A stretch of 64,000 nucleotides of DNA from Rhodoferax bucti (GTDB lineage: Bacteria; Pseudomonadota; Gammaproteobacteria; Burkholderiales; Burkholderiaceae_C). How positions within the stretch are numbered: the stretch's first letter is position 1; every line of letters begins with the position of its first letter. A program made the translations under genes and the position numbers. Below are positions 1 through 9,870 of this stretch, one piece after another. The stretch is from NCBI RefSeq assembly GCF_005876985.1, contig NZ_VAHD01000001.1:620001-684000 (forward strand), read 5' to 3'. The notes below the pieces were generated by a model, which did not search any database, was not told where the DNA came from, and worked only from the letters and a program-made list of their open reading frames with translations.

Positions 1-411
1 GGCCGCCATGGCCTGCACACCAGGGGTTGACTCATCCAAAGCGCTTACTTGGTCTTTGAGCTTCCGGATGTAGACCAAACCAGGATCGATCTGAGGCTCC
101 AGGAAAAAAACCGTTTGCACCACAGTCTTCGCCTTTGCCTGGGCGAGTAGGTCAATCAACTGGGCTTGGTAGCTGCGCGGCCACGGCCAACGCCCCAGAT
201 TGGCGATGCTCTGGTCATCAATGGCGATAACGGCAATACGGTCCGACGGTTGTCGGTTGGCAGAGCTGCTCCCCACATCGTAAAACCGGCGCTCCAAGGT
301 ACCGGCAAAGTCTGTGGTGGTGTACACCACCAGAGAAGCAAGGACCAGCACGATGCCCGTGAACCAGTCCGCCCTCCAAAAACCTGCTTTTTTTGTTTGC
401 TTTCCAGTCAC
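1..411 (-). CDS. CHASE2-domain protein, N-terminal part (runs off window)
   Basis: The open frame starts at a GTG and continues past the window edge, giving 137 residues here. No ATG lies between it and the upstream in-frame stop, so GTG is the only usable start. A short basic N-terminus is followed by one membrane segment (about residues 16-30). The next part, with RFYDVGSS and then IAVIAIDDQSIANLGRWPWP, is typical of the extracytoplasmic sensory CHASE2 domain. CHASE2 proteins usually continue into further membrane helices and an adenylate cyclase, kinase or diguanylate cyclase output domain, which lies outside this window. The ligand is unknown. Assignment to CHASE2 is by motif recognition. 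Confidence 0.72.
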   Translation of the reverse strand, partial: MTGKQTKKAGFWRADWFTGIVLVLASLVVYTTTDFAGTLERRFYDVGSSSANRQPSDRIAVIAIDDQSIANLGRWPWPRSYQAQLIDLLAQAKAKTVVQTVFFLEPQIDPGLVYIRKLKDQVSALDESTPGVQAMAA

Positions 412-586
412 AAGGCCCCCACTGAGTCCGCAGACCTGGCGGCCGCTGTTATTCGCAAGTTAAAAACTGACTGAAATGACGATAGCAGAGCCTCAGCGCG
501 CTCACAAGGCACCCGACCGCACATTTGCAGTTCTGCGGACAAAAGGCCACAGCGCACGATGAGTGGCCGGGTGATCGCGTCAGGCG

Positions 587-1270
587 TTATGCGGTCTCAG
601 GAGCATGGCTCCGGTTCAAGCCTTTGCCCACACCGAGCACGAGGCATGCGCCCACCGCAGCAGCAGCCCAATGCAGCCAGTGGTGTGACTCCACGACCGA
701 CTTCAGCGCGGTGTCGCTCGCAATGGTTTCGCCGGCGACCCAACCAATCAGCGCAGCCCCCAAAGTCACAATGACCGGGAAGCGCTCCATCAAGCGGATC
801 ATCAGGGTGCTACCAAAAATCACCAAGGGAATACTGATTGCCAAGCCAAGAACCAATAGCACCATGCTGCCTTGTGCTGCAGCAGCCACCGCAATCACGT
901 TGTCCAAACTCATGACCAAATCAGCAATCAAAATGGTACGTACCGCCACCATCAGGCCACCTTTGGCACCATCCGCATGGTCGTCCCCATCGCTGTCGGT
1001 CAGCAACTGAACGCCAATCCACAACAGCAAGATTCCACCCACAATTTGCAGGAAAGAAATCTGCATCAGCTTGGCCGCCACCACGGTCAGTGCAATCCGC
1101 AGCACCACTGCGGCCCCGGAGCCGAAAAGCACCGCCTTTTTCTGCTGCTCTACCGGCAAAGAACGGGCTGCCAACGCGATGACCACCGCGTTATCACCCG
1201 ACAAAATGATGTTGATCCAAACGATCTTGATCAGACCGATCCAGAAGTCTGCGTGTTGCAGCAAGTCCAT
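587..1270 (-). CDS. TerC-family (YjbE-type) integral membrane protein
   Basis: 227 residues, almost entirely hydrophobic helices. The paired acidic motifs of the family are present: SGDNA at residues 24-28 and SLDN at about 121-124. They sit inside membrane segments and are thought to bind metal. Some family members export Mn2+; others are linked to tellurite or general metal stress. A hydrophilic DGDDHADG loop lies at about 95-102. The gene follows sucD on the same strand, separated by two hairpins. Its own leader is only about 20 bases beyond the sucD terminator, so there is no room for the Mn-sensing yybP-ykoY riboswitch that precedes many terC genes. Substrate is inferred only. Confidence 0.88.
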   Translation of the reverse strand: MDLLQHADFWIGLIKIVWINIILSGDNAVVIALAARSLPVEQQKKAVLFGSGAAVVLRIALTVVAAKLMQISFLQIVGGILLLWIGVQLLTDSDGDDHADGAKGGLMVAVRTILIADLVMSLDNVIAVAAAAQGSMVLLVLGLAISIPLVIFGSTLMIRLMERFPVIVTLGAALIGWVAGETIASDTALKSVVESHHWLHWAAAAVGACLVLGVGKGLNRSHAPETA

Positions 1271-1287
1271 AGCGTATATATCCAGTT

Positions 1288-1319
1288 AAAAAAAATGCCC
1301 AGTCTTGCGAACTGGGCAT
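1288..1319 (-). terminator. Rho-independent terminator after sucD
   Basis: Read on the minus strand, ATGCCCAGT and ACTGGGCAT form a 9-bp stem with a 7-base loop, followed at once by a run of eight T. This is a canonical intrinsic terminator between sucD and terC. Confidence 0.88.
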
Positions 1320-1333
1320 CTGCATGGCAGGAA

Positions 1334-1360
1334 GACGCCCCTTCGCTTCGAAGGGGCATC
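1334..1360 (-). terminator. Second hairpin in the sucD 3' end
   Basis: TGCCCCTTCG and CGAAGGGGCG pair around an AAG loop just after the sucD stop codon and before the T-tailed terminator. It has no T run of its own, so it is more likely an mRNA-protecting stem than a terminator. Confidence 0.5.
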
Positions 1361-1370
1361 TTAATCGCAG

Positions 1371-2264
1371 TTAGAGCAAAGCCTTCAGTAGCTTCGCCAT
1401 CTCGGAGGGGTTGCGGGTCACTTTGAAACCGCACTCTTCCATCACCGCCAGCTTGGCGTCAGCCGTATCAGCACCGCCGGAAATCAAGGCGCCAGCGTGG
1501 CCCATGCGCTTTCCAGGAGGGGCTGTCACGCCGGCAATGAAACCGACCACAGGCTTTTTCATGTTCAGCTTGCACCAGCGAGCAGCTTCAGCTTCGTCGG
1601 GTCCGCCGATTTCACCGATCATGATCACCGCATCTGTATCGGGATCTTCGTTGAACGCTTGCATCACATCGATGTGCTTCAAACCGTTGATCGGGTCGCC
1701 ACCGATACCGACCGCAGAAGACTGGCCCAGACCGATTTCGGTAAGTTGCGCCACGGCTTCGTATGTCAGCGTACCGGAGCGGGACACCACGCCGATACGG
1801 CCCTTGCGGTGGATGTGACCGGGCATGATGCCGATCTTGATTTCGTCAGGCGTGATCAAACCGGGGCAGTTGGGGCCCAACAGCAAGGTCTTCTTGCCCC
1901 CGGCAGCTTCCTTGGCCTTCATCTTGTTGCGCACTTCCAGCATGTCCTTGACGGGGATGCCTTCAGTAATGCAAATCGCCAAATCCAAGTCCGCTTCTAC
2001 GGCTTCCCAGATAGCGGCTGCAGCGCCTGCCGGGGGAACGTAAATCACCGATACGGTCGCGCCGGTCTGACCTGCTGCTTCCTTGACGGAAGAGTAGATC
2101 GGGATGTTGAAGATGGACTCGCCCGCCTTCTTGGGGTTCACGCCGGCCACAAAGCAGTTCTTGCCGTTTGCGTATTCCTGGCACTTTTCGGTGTGGAACT
2201 GGCCGGTCTTGCCGGTAATGCCTTGGGTGATGACTTTGGTGTCTTTGTTGATAAAGATCGACAT
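1371..2264 (-). CDS. sucD: Succinate--CoA ligase (ADP-forming), alpha subunit
   Basis: 297 residues, the usual length. It forms the alpha subunit of the TCA-cycle enzyme that converts succinyl-CoA to succinate with ATP formation. The N-terminal CoA-binding Rossmann domain begins MSIFINKDTKVITQGITG. The GHAGALISGG segment near residue 247 carries the histidine that is phosphorylated during catalysis. It lies nine bases downstream of sucC in a two-gene operon and ends at a strong terminator. Confidence 0.97.
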   Translation of the reverse strand: MSIFINKDTKVITQGITGKTGQFHTEKCQEYANGKNCFVAGVNPKKAGESIFNIPIYSSVKEAAGQTGATVSVIYVPPAGAAAAIWEAVEADLDLAICITEGIPVKDMLEVRNKMKAKEAAGGKKTLLLGPNCPGLITPDEIKIGIMPGHIHRKGRIGVVSRSGTLTYEAVAQLTEIGLGQSSAVGIGGDPINGLKHIDVMQAFNEDPDTDAVIMIGEIGGPDEAEAARWCKLNMKKPVVGFIAGVTAPPGKRMGHAGALISGGADTADAKLAVMEECGFKVTRNPSEMAKLLKALL

Positions 2265-2273
2265 GGTGTTTCC

Positions 2274-3440
<1,167 letters not shown>

Positions 3441-3643
3441 GACGTCTCTCTCTGGGACAGGACTATGTTCACCGTGCGGCAACGAGGATGTGCTAAACAC
3501 ACGGCACTGGACACATCAACGTGCGAATGTATCATGCTGCGACGCACAAAACTTGTGCAAGGCTTACAGCCGGCGCACACAGAGTCGACCATGCCCGATA
3601 CGCGCCGGAGTCTGATCCGCAATATTTGCCACTTGCTTACACC

Positions 3644-4585
3644 ATGAAAAAAATCTTTATTGACGGCGAAGCCGGCACCACCGGTCTGCAAATCCGCGAG
3701 CGTCTGCAGACCATGCCGCAGATTGAACTCATCAGCATTGACCCGGCATTGCGCAAAGACCCGCAGGCCAAGCGCGCCCTGATTGCACAAGCCGACCTGG
3801 TGATCTTGTGCCTGCATGACGACGCCGCCAAAGACACCGTGGCCATGATTGACGCGCTGGAAAAAGACACCGGCCGCCCGGGCCCGCGCATCATCGATGC
3901 ATCCACCGCGCACCGCGTGAATCCGGAGTGGGTTTATGGCTTTCCGGAATTGGCCGCCACGCAGCGCGATGCCGTCGTGAACGCCCGGCGCGTCAGCAAC
4001 CCCGGCTGCTACGCCACGGGGGCGATTGCCTTGATCCGCCCGCTGGTGGATGCCGGTTTACTGCCCGCCGACTTTCCGGTGTGCCTGCCCTCGGTCAGCG
4101 GCTACTCCGGCGGCGGCCGCGCCATGATCGAGGCTTACGAGCAAGGCAGCGCTGCACCCTTTGAGCTGTACGCCCTGGGCCTCAAGCACAAACACATTGC
4201 AGAAATCATGCAGTACACCGGCCTGACCCGCCGCCCCTTGTTTGTGCCGGCCGTCGGTAATTTCATCCAGGGCATGTTGGTGCAACTGCCTCTGCATTTG
4301 GATACGCTGCCCGGCAAACCCAGCGCGCAAGACCTGCATTCAGCCTTGGCCAAGCACTATGCGGGCAGCGAGTGGGTCACCGTAGAACCCGTGACGCACG
4401 ACCTCAAGCTGGATGCGGTTGCCTTGGCAGACACCAACAAACTCGAACTTCGCGTGTTCGGCAACGATGCCGCTGCGGATGGTTTTGCCCACGCGGTGCT
4501 GGTGGCCCGCTTGGACAACCTGGGGAAGGGTGCCAGCGGTGCAGCAGTGCAAAACCTGCAGTTGATGCTGGGCTTGGAGGGCTAG
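3644..4585 (+). CDS. argC: N-acetyl-gamma-glutamyl-phosphate reductase (type 2)
   Basis: 313 residues. It performs the NADPH-dependent reduction of N-acetylglutamyl phosphate in arginine synthesis. The short type 2 form is recognised by [17 protein letters not shown] (nucleotide-binding loop). The catalytic cysteine is C122 in SNPGCYATG, and the histidine region is [11 protein letters not shown]. The chosen ATG gives the family N-terminus; an upstream in-frame extension has no family resemblance. It stands alone on the plus strand between sucC (divergent) and recX (convergent). Confidence 0.95.
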   Translation: MKKIFIDGEAGTTGLQIRERLQTMPQIELISIDPALRKDPQAKRALIAQADLVILCLHDDAAKDTVAMIDALEKDTGRPGPRIIDASTAHRVNPEWVYGFPELAATQRDAVVNARRVSNPGCYATGAIALIRPLVDAGLLPADFPVCLPSVSGYSGGGRAMIEAYEQGSAAPFELYALGLKHKHIAEIMQYTGLTRRPLFVPAVGNFIQGMLVQLPLHLDTLPGKPSAQDLHSALAKHYAGSEWVTVEPVTHDLKLDAVALADTNKLELRVFGNDAAADGFAHAVLVARLDNLGKGASGAAVQNLQLMLGLEG

Positions 4586-4628
4586 GCTCGGCGGCCCGGC
4601 GCTGAAACTGGCCCTCATGCTGCGAGGC

Positions 4629-5078
4629 TTAGTCCTCGTCTGCGCCCGACACCACCCGATGGATGGTGTCTCCGCCGAAGCCGCGCCCGGCCAGAAAACG
4701 CATCTGCTTGGCGCGCTCGGCAGCATCTTGCGGCTGGGTGCCGAATTTTTTGCGCCAGACCTCACGCGCCCGCTCCAACTCCGTTTCGCGCAGCGTGGCC
4801 ACCGCTTCCGACACCGCCTCAGGGGCCAAGCCTTTGGCTTGCAGCTCTTGCTTGATGCGTGCAGCGCCTAGCTTGCCGGCGCGGCGGTAGAGCACAGAGC
4901 CCACCACCCGCTCGTCGTTGATGAAGTCTTTGGCGGCCAAGGTGTCCAAGGCCTTGGCCAGCGCGCCGGGCTCTTCCTCAAAGCGCTGGAGCTTGCGCTC
5001 CAGCTCCGCGCGGGAATGCTCCCGGGTACTGAGCAGGCGCAGCGCCCTGCCGGTCAGTGAAAGCGACGGGGTCGCCAT
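4629..5078 (-). CDS. recX: Recombination regulatory protein RecX
   Basis: 149 residues, all-helical, made of three-helix repeats. Family marks include ALRLLSTREHSRAELERKL at the N-terminus and INDERVVGSVLYRRAGKLG in the middle. RecX caps RecA filaments and limits their growth. It lies directly downstream of recA on the same strand with 86 bases between them, nearly filled by a dispersed repeat. That repeat could change how much recX is transcribed relative to recA; this is inference. Confidence 0.93.
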   Translation of the reverse strand: MATPSLSLTGRALRLLSTREHSRAELERKLQRFEEEPGALAKALDTLAAKDFINDERVVGSVLYRRAGKLGAARIKQELQAKGLAPEAVSEAVATLRETELERAREVWRKKFGTQPQDAAERAKQMRFLAGRGFGGDTIHRVVSGADED

Positions 5079-5106
5079 AACTCAGCGGCTGGAGCGCGCG
5101 CTTTTT

Positions 5107-5163
5107 GCTATATTTTTAATAGCTACTTGCGCACATTGCATAAGGGCTAGCACCATATAAAGC
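5107..5163 (+). repeat. Dispersed hairpin repeat, copy 1 (recA-recX gap)
   Basis: Matches the repeat family by its GCTAT-like left end, the AGCTACTTGCGC core and the GGGCTAGC right arm. It fills the recA-recX spacer and abuts the recA stop codon. Confidence 0.75.
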
Positions 5164-5164
5164 C

Positions 5165-6262
5165 TTATTCTGCCTTGTCCGCTTTATCGGCCTTATCCGC
5201 CTTCTTGCCCTTGGTTTTGCCCTCGGTCTCGGCCACCGGCAGCAGCGGGATACCCAGGTTAGCGCGCACCTTGTTCTCGATCTCCACCGACAACTCGGGG
5301 TTCTCGCGCAGGAATTCACGGGCGTTGTCGCGACCCTGGCCGATTTTCTCGCCTTGGTAGGCGTACCAGGCGCCGGATTTTTCCAGGATACCGGCATTCA
5401 CGCCCATGTCGATGATTTCACCGTGGCGGCTGATGCCCTCGCCGAACAGAATGTCGAACTCCGCCGTCTTGAACGGAGGGCTGACCTTGTTCTTGACCAC
5501 TTTGACTTTGGTCTCGTTGCCGATCGCGTCTTCACCCTTTTTGATGGTGCCGGTGCGGCGAATGTCCAAACGTACCGAGGCGTAGAACTTGAGCGCGTTA
5601 CCACCGGTGGTGGTTTCGGGCGAGCCGAACATCACACCGATCTTCATGCGGATCTGGTTGATGAAGATGACCATGCAGTTGGTCTTCTTGATGTGGGCGG
5701 TGAGCTTGCGCAGTGCCTGGCTCATCAGGCGGGCTTGCAGACCGGGCAGGCTGTCGCCCATTTCGCCCTCTAACTCGGCCTTGGGGGTCAGTGCTGCCAC
5801 CGAGTCCACAATGATCAGGTCCACCGCGCCGGAGCGCACCAGACTGTCCACAATTTCCAGCGCTTGTTCGCCGGTGTCGGGCTGGCTGATCAGCAGGTCT
5901 TGCAGGTTCACGCCGAGCTTCTGGGCGTACTGGATGTCCAGCGCATGTTCGGCGTCCACAAAGGCGCACTGGCCGCCTTGCTTTTGCATCTCGGCCACCA
6001 CTTGCAGCGTCAGGGTGGTTTTACCGGACGACTCCGGGCCATAAATTTCCACGACACGACCACGGGGCAGGCCGCCTACGCCCAGCGCAATGTCCAGGCC
6101 CAGCGAGCCGGTGGACACGACCTGGATGTCCTCAATCACTTCCCCCTCGCCCAGACGCATGATGGTGCCTTTGCCGAATTGCTTTTCGATCTGGGCCAGA
6201 GCGACTTGCAGGGCCTTGGCCTTCTCAGCGTTGGCGGCGGGGTTCTTGACGGGTGCGTCCAT
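5165..6262 (-). CDS. recA: Recombinase A
   Basis: 365 residues. RecA forms the ATP-dependent strand-exchange filament and triggers LexA self-cleavage. Walker A is GPESSGKT at residues 75-82, and the conserved [14 protein letters not shown] loop is present. The C-terminus carries a charged tail with a tandem KAD repeat. The start is set by CAGGAG eight bases upstream and by the family N-terminus; a longer frame adds 19 unrelated residues. A LexA-type box lies 45-60 bases upstream, and recX follows. Confidence 0.98.
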   Translation of the reverse strand: MDAPVKNPAANAEKAKALQVALAQIEKQFGKGTIMRLGEGEVIEDIQVVSTGSLGLDIALGVGGLPRGRVVEIYGPESSGKTTLTLQVVAEMQKQGGQCAFVDAEHALDIQYAQKLGVNLQDLLISQPDTGEQALEIVDSLVRSGAVDLIIVDSVAALTPKAELEGEMGDSLPGLQARLMSQALRKLTAHIKKTNCMVIFINQIRMKIGVMFGSPETTTGGNALKFYASVRLDIRRTGTIKKGEDAIGNETKVKVVKNKVSPPFKTAEFDILFGEGISRHGEIIDMGVNAGILEKSGAWYAYQGEKIGQGRDNAREFLRENPELSVEIENKVRANLGIPLLPVAETEGKTKGKKADKADKADKAE

Positions 6263-6306
6263 GGAAATCTCCTGAAAAATCAAGGGGTTGGTCAGTTTGC
6301 ATCTAT

Positions 6307-6322
6307 CTGTCTTTAACAACAG
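6307..6322 (-). promoter_or_regulatory. LexA (SOS) box upstream of recA
   Basis: CTGT - eight bases - ACAG, the spacing of the proteobacterial LexA operator, 45-60 bases before the recA start. The flanks are less palindromic than at the BRO gene box near 42.9 kb. Autoregulated SOS control of recA is expected from the family. Confidence 0.7.
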
Positions 6323-6405
6323 GCTGGATGCTTGAACAGTAGTTTATGGGCAAGGTGAAATCGCTACAAGCTGTTTTTTAGTCAGTTTGCATTACCATTT
6401 GCACC

Positions 6406-6882
6406 ATGCAATCTCCCCTTCATACCGACACCTGGCGCACCAACCATGTCGGTCACTGGCTGCGCCTGGCACTGGAGCGCTTCGATGCGCGGGTGCTGGC
6501 GCTCATGGGCAGCCACCCTGCCGTTCCGCTGGGCCTGGCCAATCTGGCCGCGCGGGGGCAGGTCGGAGCCGCGCACATCCACATTACCCGGCACCTGGAC
6601 TTGCAGGGCACCCGCCTGACCGAGCTGGCCGCCCGCGCCGGCATGACCAAGCAGGCCATGGCCACACTGGTCGGCCAGTGCGAAGCCTGGGGCATGGTGG
6701 AGCGGCTGGACGACCCTGCAGACGCACGGGCCAAGCGCATACGTTTCACCCCCGCAGGCCTGGCATGGGTGCAGGCCTACCAGGACGCCGTGCAACAGGC
6801 ACAGGCGGAGCTGGAGCAATCGGTAGGCCCCGAAGTGGCCACGGTGATCACTCTGGGCCTGGAAGCCTATGCCAGCCAGTGA
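6406..6882 (+). CDS. MarR-family transcriptional regulator
   Basis: 158 residues with the MarR layout. Helical dimerisation ends flank a winged helix: LDLQGTRLTELAARAGMTKQAMATLVGQCEAWGMVERLDDPADARAKRIRFT, in which the recognition helix is around TKQAMATL and the wing is the DPADARAKR hairpin. It lies divergent from recA and upstream of a two-component pair on the same strand. Its ligand and target are unknown; no clear palindromic operator was found in front of it. Confidence 0.85.
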   Translation: MQSPLHTDTWRTNHVGHWLRLALERFDARVLALMGSHPAVPLGLANLAARGQVGAAHIHITRHLDLQGTRLTELAARAGMTKQAMATLVGQCEAWGMVERLDDPADARAKRIRFTPAGLAWVQAYQDAVQQAQAELEQSVGPEVATVITLGLEAYASQ

Positions 6883-6975
6883 GCGACGCCTGTTCCAACG
6901 CAAAAGCACGCCACACCCAGGCGCCTAGAATGACACTCAAGCGGCCGCAGCGCCGCACCCCGCACGGAGACACGC

Positions 6976-7650
6976 ATGCGCATACTGATAGCTGAAGATG
7001 ATCAAGTTCTGGCCGATGGCCTGTTGCGCGCCCTGCGCAGCGCCGGCGCCGCCGTGGACCACGTGGCCAGCGGCACCGAAGCCGACGCCGCGCTGATGAC
7101 CAACACCGAGTTCGACCTGCTCATTCTCGACCTGGGCCTGCCCAAAATGCACGGCCTGGAAGTGCTGAAAAAGCTGCGCGCGCGGGGTTCCTCGCTGCCG
7201 GTGCTCATCCTGACCGCGGCCGACAGCGTGGACGAGCGCGTCAAAGGCCTGGACTACGGCGCCGACGACTACATGGCCAAGCCCTTCAGCCTGCAGGAGC
7301 TCGAAGCCCGCGTGCGCGCCCTGGTGCGCCGCGGCATGGGCGCGAGCAGCAGCAGCATCAAGCACGGCCCGCTGACCTACGACCAGGCCGGCCGCGTGGC
7401 CACCATCGACGGCAAGATGGTGGAGCTGTCTGCCCGCGAACTCGGCCTCTTGGAAGTGCTGTTACAGCGCGCCGGCCGCCTGGTCAGCAAAGACCAGCTG
7501 GTGGAGCGCCTGTGCGAATGGGGCGAAGAGGTCAGCAACAACGCCATCGAGGTCTACATCCACCGCCTGCGCAAGAAGATCGAGAAGGGCCCCATCCGCA
7601 TCGCCACCGTGCGCGGCCTGGGCTACTGCCTTGAAAAGATTCCCTCCTGA
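6976..7650 (+). CDS. OmpR/PhoB-family response regulator (TctD-like)
   Basis: 224 residues. The N-terminal receiver domain has an acidic pocket at E7-D9, phospho-acceptor D52 in LILDLGLPKMHG, and the conserved lysine in DDYMAKPF. The C-terminal winged helix ends in IATVRGLGYCLEK. It is partnered with the histidine kinase just downstream. Similarity to the tricarboxylate regulators TctD/QseB is by overall pattern; no tctABC transport genes are nearby, so the signal is not known. Confidence 0.92.
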   Translation: MRILIAEDDQVLADGLLRALRSAGAAVDHVASGTEADAALMTNTEFDLLILDLGLPKMHGLEVLKKLRARGSSLPVLILTAADSVDERVKGLDYGADDYMAKPFSLQELEARVRALVRRGMGASSSSIKHGPLTYDQAGRVATIDGKMVELSARELGLLEVLLQRAGRLVSKDQLVERLCEWGEEVSNNAIEVYIHRLRKKIEKGPIRIATVRGLGYCLEKIPS

Positions 7651-7657
7651 GCCATTT

Positions 7658-7711
7658 GCTATGGTTTTCATAGCTGCTCGCGCAAATTTCACCTGCGCTA
7701 GAGGCCGATTT
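7658..7711 (+). repeat. Dispersed hairpin repeat, copy 2 (inside a two-component operon)
   Basis: Contains CATAGCTGCTCGCGC and TGCGCTAGAGG, the two arms of the repeat hairpin. It occupies most of the 93 bases between the response regulator stop and the kinase GTG start. Confidence 0.78.
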
Positions 7712-7743
7712 AGCACCCCACCCAGCGTGATGAGGCAGCCTCT

Positions 7744-9201
7744 GTGAAGATTTTCCAGCGCGAGCAACGCAGCCTGTTCGGGGAAATTCTCGACTGGATG
7801 CTGACCCCGCTGCTGCTGCTGTGGCCCGTCAGTCTGGTGCTCACCTGGCTGGTGGCGCAGGGCATTGCCGGTAAGCCGTTTGACCGAGCGCTGGAGTACA
7901 ACGCCGGCGCCCTGGCCCAGCTCATCACCGTTAACAAAAACAAGGCCCAGTTCGTGCTGCCCCTGCCGGCGCGCGAGCTGCTGCGCACCGATGACGCCGA
8001 CACGGTCTACTACCAGGTGCTGGGTACCCATGGCGAGTACCTCAGCGGCGAGAAAGACCTGCCCGCCCCCCCGGAAGACGAGCGCCTGCCCCCGGGCGAA
8101 GTGCGCATGCGCGAGGTGGACTACAAGGGCGTAGACCTGCGCGTGGCCTATATGTGGGTGCGCGTAGACCTGCCCGACGGCAGGCCGGCTTTGGTGCAGG
8201 TAGCCGAAACCATGGACAAGCGCTCGGTGCTGGCCACCGAAATCGTCAAAGGCGTGATGCTGCCGCAGTTCGTCATCCTGCCGCTGGCGGTGCTCCTGGT
8301 GTGGCTGGCGCTGGTGCAAGCCATCAAACCGCTGAACCGGCTGGAAGAGCGCATACGCGCCCGCAGCCCGGACGACCTGAGCCCGCTGGATGTGGAAGCC
8401 GTGCCCTTGGAAGTGGTGCCGCTGGTGTCCTCAGTGAACGACCTGCTGATGCGCCTCAAGGACTCGATTGCCACGCAAAAGCGCTTTCTGGCCGATGCAG
8501 CCCACCAGCTCAAAACGCCGCTGGCCGGCCTGCGCATGCAAGCCGACCTGGCGCAGCGCCAGGGCGCGAGTGCGGACGACCTCAAACAATCCCTGCGGCA
8601 AATCGGCCGCTCCAGCATCCGCGCCACCCACACGGTGAACCAGCTGCTGGCCTTGGCCCGCGCCGAGAGCAGTGGCACCGTGCTGGCCCACCAGCCCTGC
8701 GACCTGGCCAAACTCACCATGGATGTGGTGCGCGACTGCGTGCCCCGCGCACTCGAAAAATCGATTGACTTGGGCTACGAGGGCGTGGAAGCCGGCACAC
8801 CGGGCGTGGCCATCCAGGGCAACCTCACCCTGCTCAAGGAGATGGTGCGCAACCTGGTGGACAACGCCATCAACTACACGCCATCCACCGGCGAGCGCCC
8901 CGGCGTCATCACGGCGCGGGTGCTGCTGGACCCGTTCAGCGGTGCGCTGGTGCTACAGGTGGAAGACAACGGCCCGGGCATCCCGCTGGCCGAGCGGGAG
9001 CTGGTGTTTCAGCCCTTTTACCGGGCGCTGGGCAATGAAGCCGATGGCTCGGGCCTGGGCCTGCCCATCGTGCAGGAGATTGCCCGCCAGCACCATGCGG
9101 ATATTGCGGTGGACGACAGCCGCCCCGGCCACACACCGCCGGGCACCACGTTTACCTTGCGCTTCTCGCGTCCTATCGAAGCCGACAACGCACCGGCGTG
9201 A
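7744..9201 (+). CDS. Sensor histidine kinase (TctE/QseC-like)
   Basis: 485 residues from a GTG start. Membrane helix at about 20-40, a periplasmic sensing part to about 175 (2CSK_N type), a second helix at about 178-198, then HAMP. The dimerisation box is FLADAAHQLKTPLAGL with phospho-acceptor H254. The ATPase part carries the N box NLVDNAINYTP, the G1 box VEDNGPGIP and the G2 box GSGLGLPIVQEIA. All catalytic residues are present. It partners the upstream response regulator despite the repeat lying between them. Confidence 0.92.
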   Translation: MKIFQREQRSLFGEILDWMLTPLLLLWPVSLVLTWLVAQGIAGKPFDRALEYNAGALAQLITVNKNKAQFVLPLPARELLRTDDADTVYYQVLGTHGEYLSGEKDLPAPPEDERLPPGEVRMREVDYKGVDLRVAYMWVRVDLPDGRPALVQVAETMDKRSVLATEIVKGVMLPQFVILPLAVLLVWLALVQAIKPLNRLEERIRARSPDDLSPLDVEAVPLEVVPLVSSVNDLLMRLKDSIATQKRFLADAAHQLKTPLAGLRMQADLAQRQGASADDLKQSLRQIGRSSIRATHTVNQLLALARAESSGTVLAHQPCDLAKLTMDVVRDCVPRALEKSIDLGYEGVEAGTPGVAIQGNLTLLKEMVRNLVDNAINYTPSTGERPGVITARVLLDPFSGALVLQVEDNGPGIPLAERELVFQPFYRALGNEADGSGLGLPIVQEIARQHHADIAVDDSRPGHTPPGTTFTLRFSRPIEADNAPA

Positions 9202-9205
9202 GGTC

Positions 9206-9865
9206 TTAGCTGCAGGCCTTGAAAGCGTGGCCGGCCAGCGACGCTTTGAGCTCCGGCAGCTTGGCTTTGAGGCTCTCGGAGACCGCAGGCAACTTCAGCT
9301 GGTGGGTGGTCCCCGCCTCCCGCTCCTGCACCACCTTGGCAGTGCGGATGCCTTTGGGTGCCAGCTTGGTCAATTCGGCCTTGGCTGCAGCTTCGCTGTC
9401 AAAACCGGCCAGCACCAGGCCGGGCTGCAACTCGGGGTTGGCGACTGCATCCGCCTTGATGCCCATGCCGGCCAGCTCCGCACGCTTTTTGGCTTGCAAC
9501 TCGGCATTGGCGTATTTGCCCATGTAAACAATCCAGCGCGCCGGCTCCTTTTGCGACTCCATCTGCCAGCTACCGCTGGGCAGGGTGGCATCCAGTGCTT
9601 TGCGCAGCGCAGCCGTTTGTACCTCATCAAACGGGCCGGCCTGCAGGCACTCCTTGGGGGCTGAATCGGCCTGCACCTGGGCTTCGGCTTTTTTCAAATC
9701 ACCCGCACTCAAGAGCTGGATCGCCTCGGGCTTGATCTGCTGTTCCAGGCGGTGCGGCTCATTGGGGCTGACCGGCGCAAAGCCGTAGGCGCGCAGGTAG
9801 TTCTGGCTCCACGCAAAGTACACCCCATTGGCCAGCAGCAACACCAGAACAATCAATCGCAACAT
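9206..9865 (-). CDS. SPOR-domain protein with N-terminal membrane anchor
   Basis: About 219 residues. A single N-terminal helix (LRLIVLVLLLANGVYFAW) is followed by a long periplasmic linker. A region resembling the peptidoglycan-binding SPOR repeat follows (AGPFDEVQTAALRKAL through RWIVYMGKYANAELQAKKRAELAG). Such proteins bind denuded glycan at division sites. The ATG used starts MLRLIV. A TTG nine bases upstream overlaps the birA stop (TTGA) and is a possible coupled start. It is the last gene of the SET-birA-SPOR operon. Confidence 0.78.
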   Translation of the reverse strand: MLRLIVLVLLLANGVYFAWSQNYLRAYGFAPVSPNEPHRLEQQIKPEAIQLLSAGDLKKAEAQVQADSAPKECLQAGPFDEVQTAALRKALDATLPSGSWQMESQKEPARWIVYMGKYANAELQAKKRAELAGMGIKADAVANPELQPGLVLAGFDSEAAAKAELTKLAPKGIRTAKVVQEREAGTTHQLKLPAVSESLKAKLPELKASLAGHAFKACS

Positions 9866-9870
9866 ATAGA

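Noticed and set aside
1271..1370. Possible Mn-sensing riboswitch before terC
   Set aside because: The space is filled by two sucD 3' hairpins and leaves about 20 bases before the terC start.
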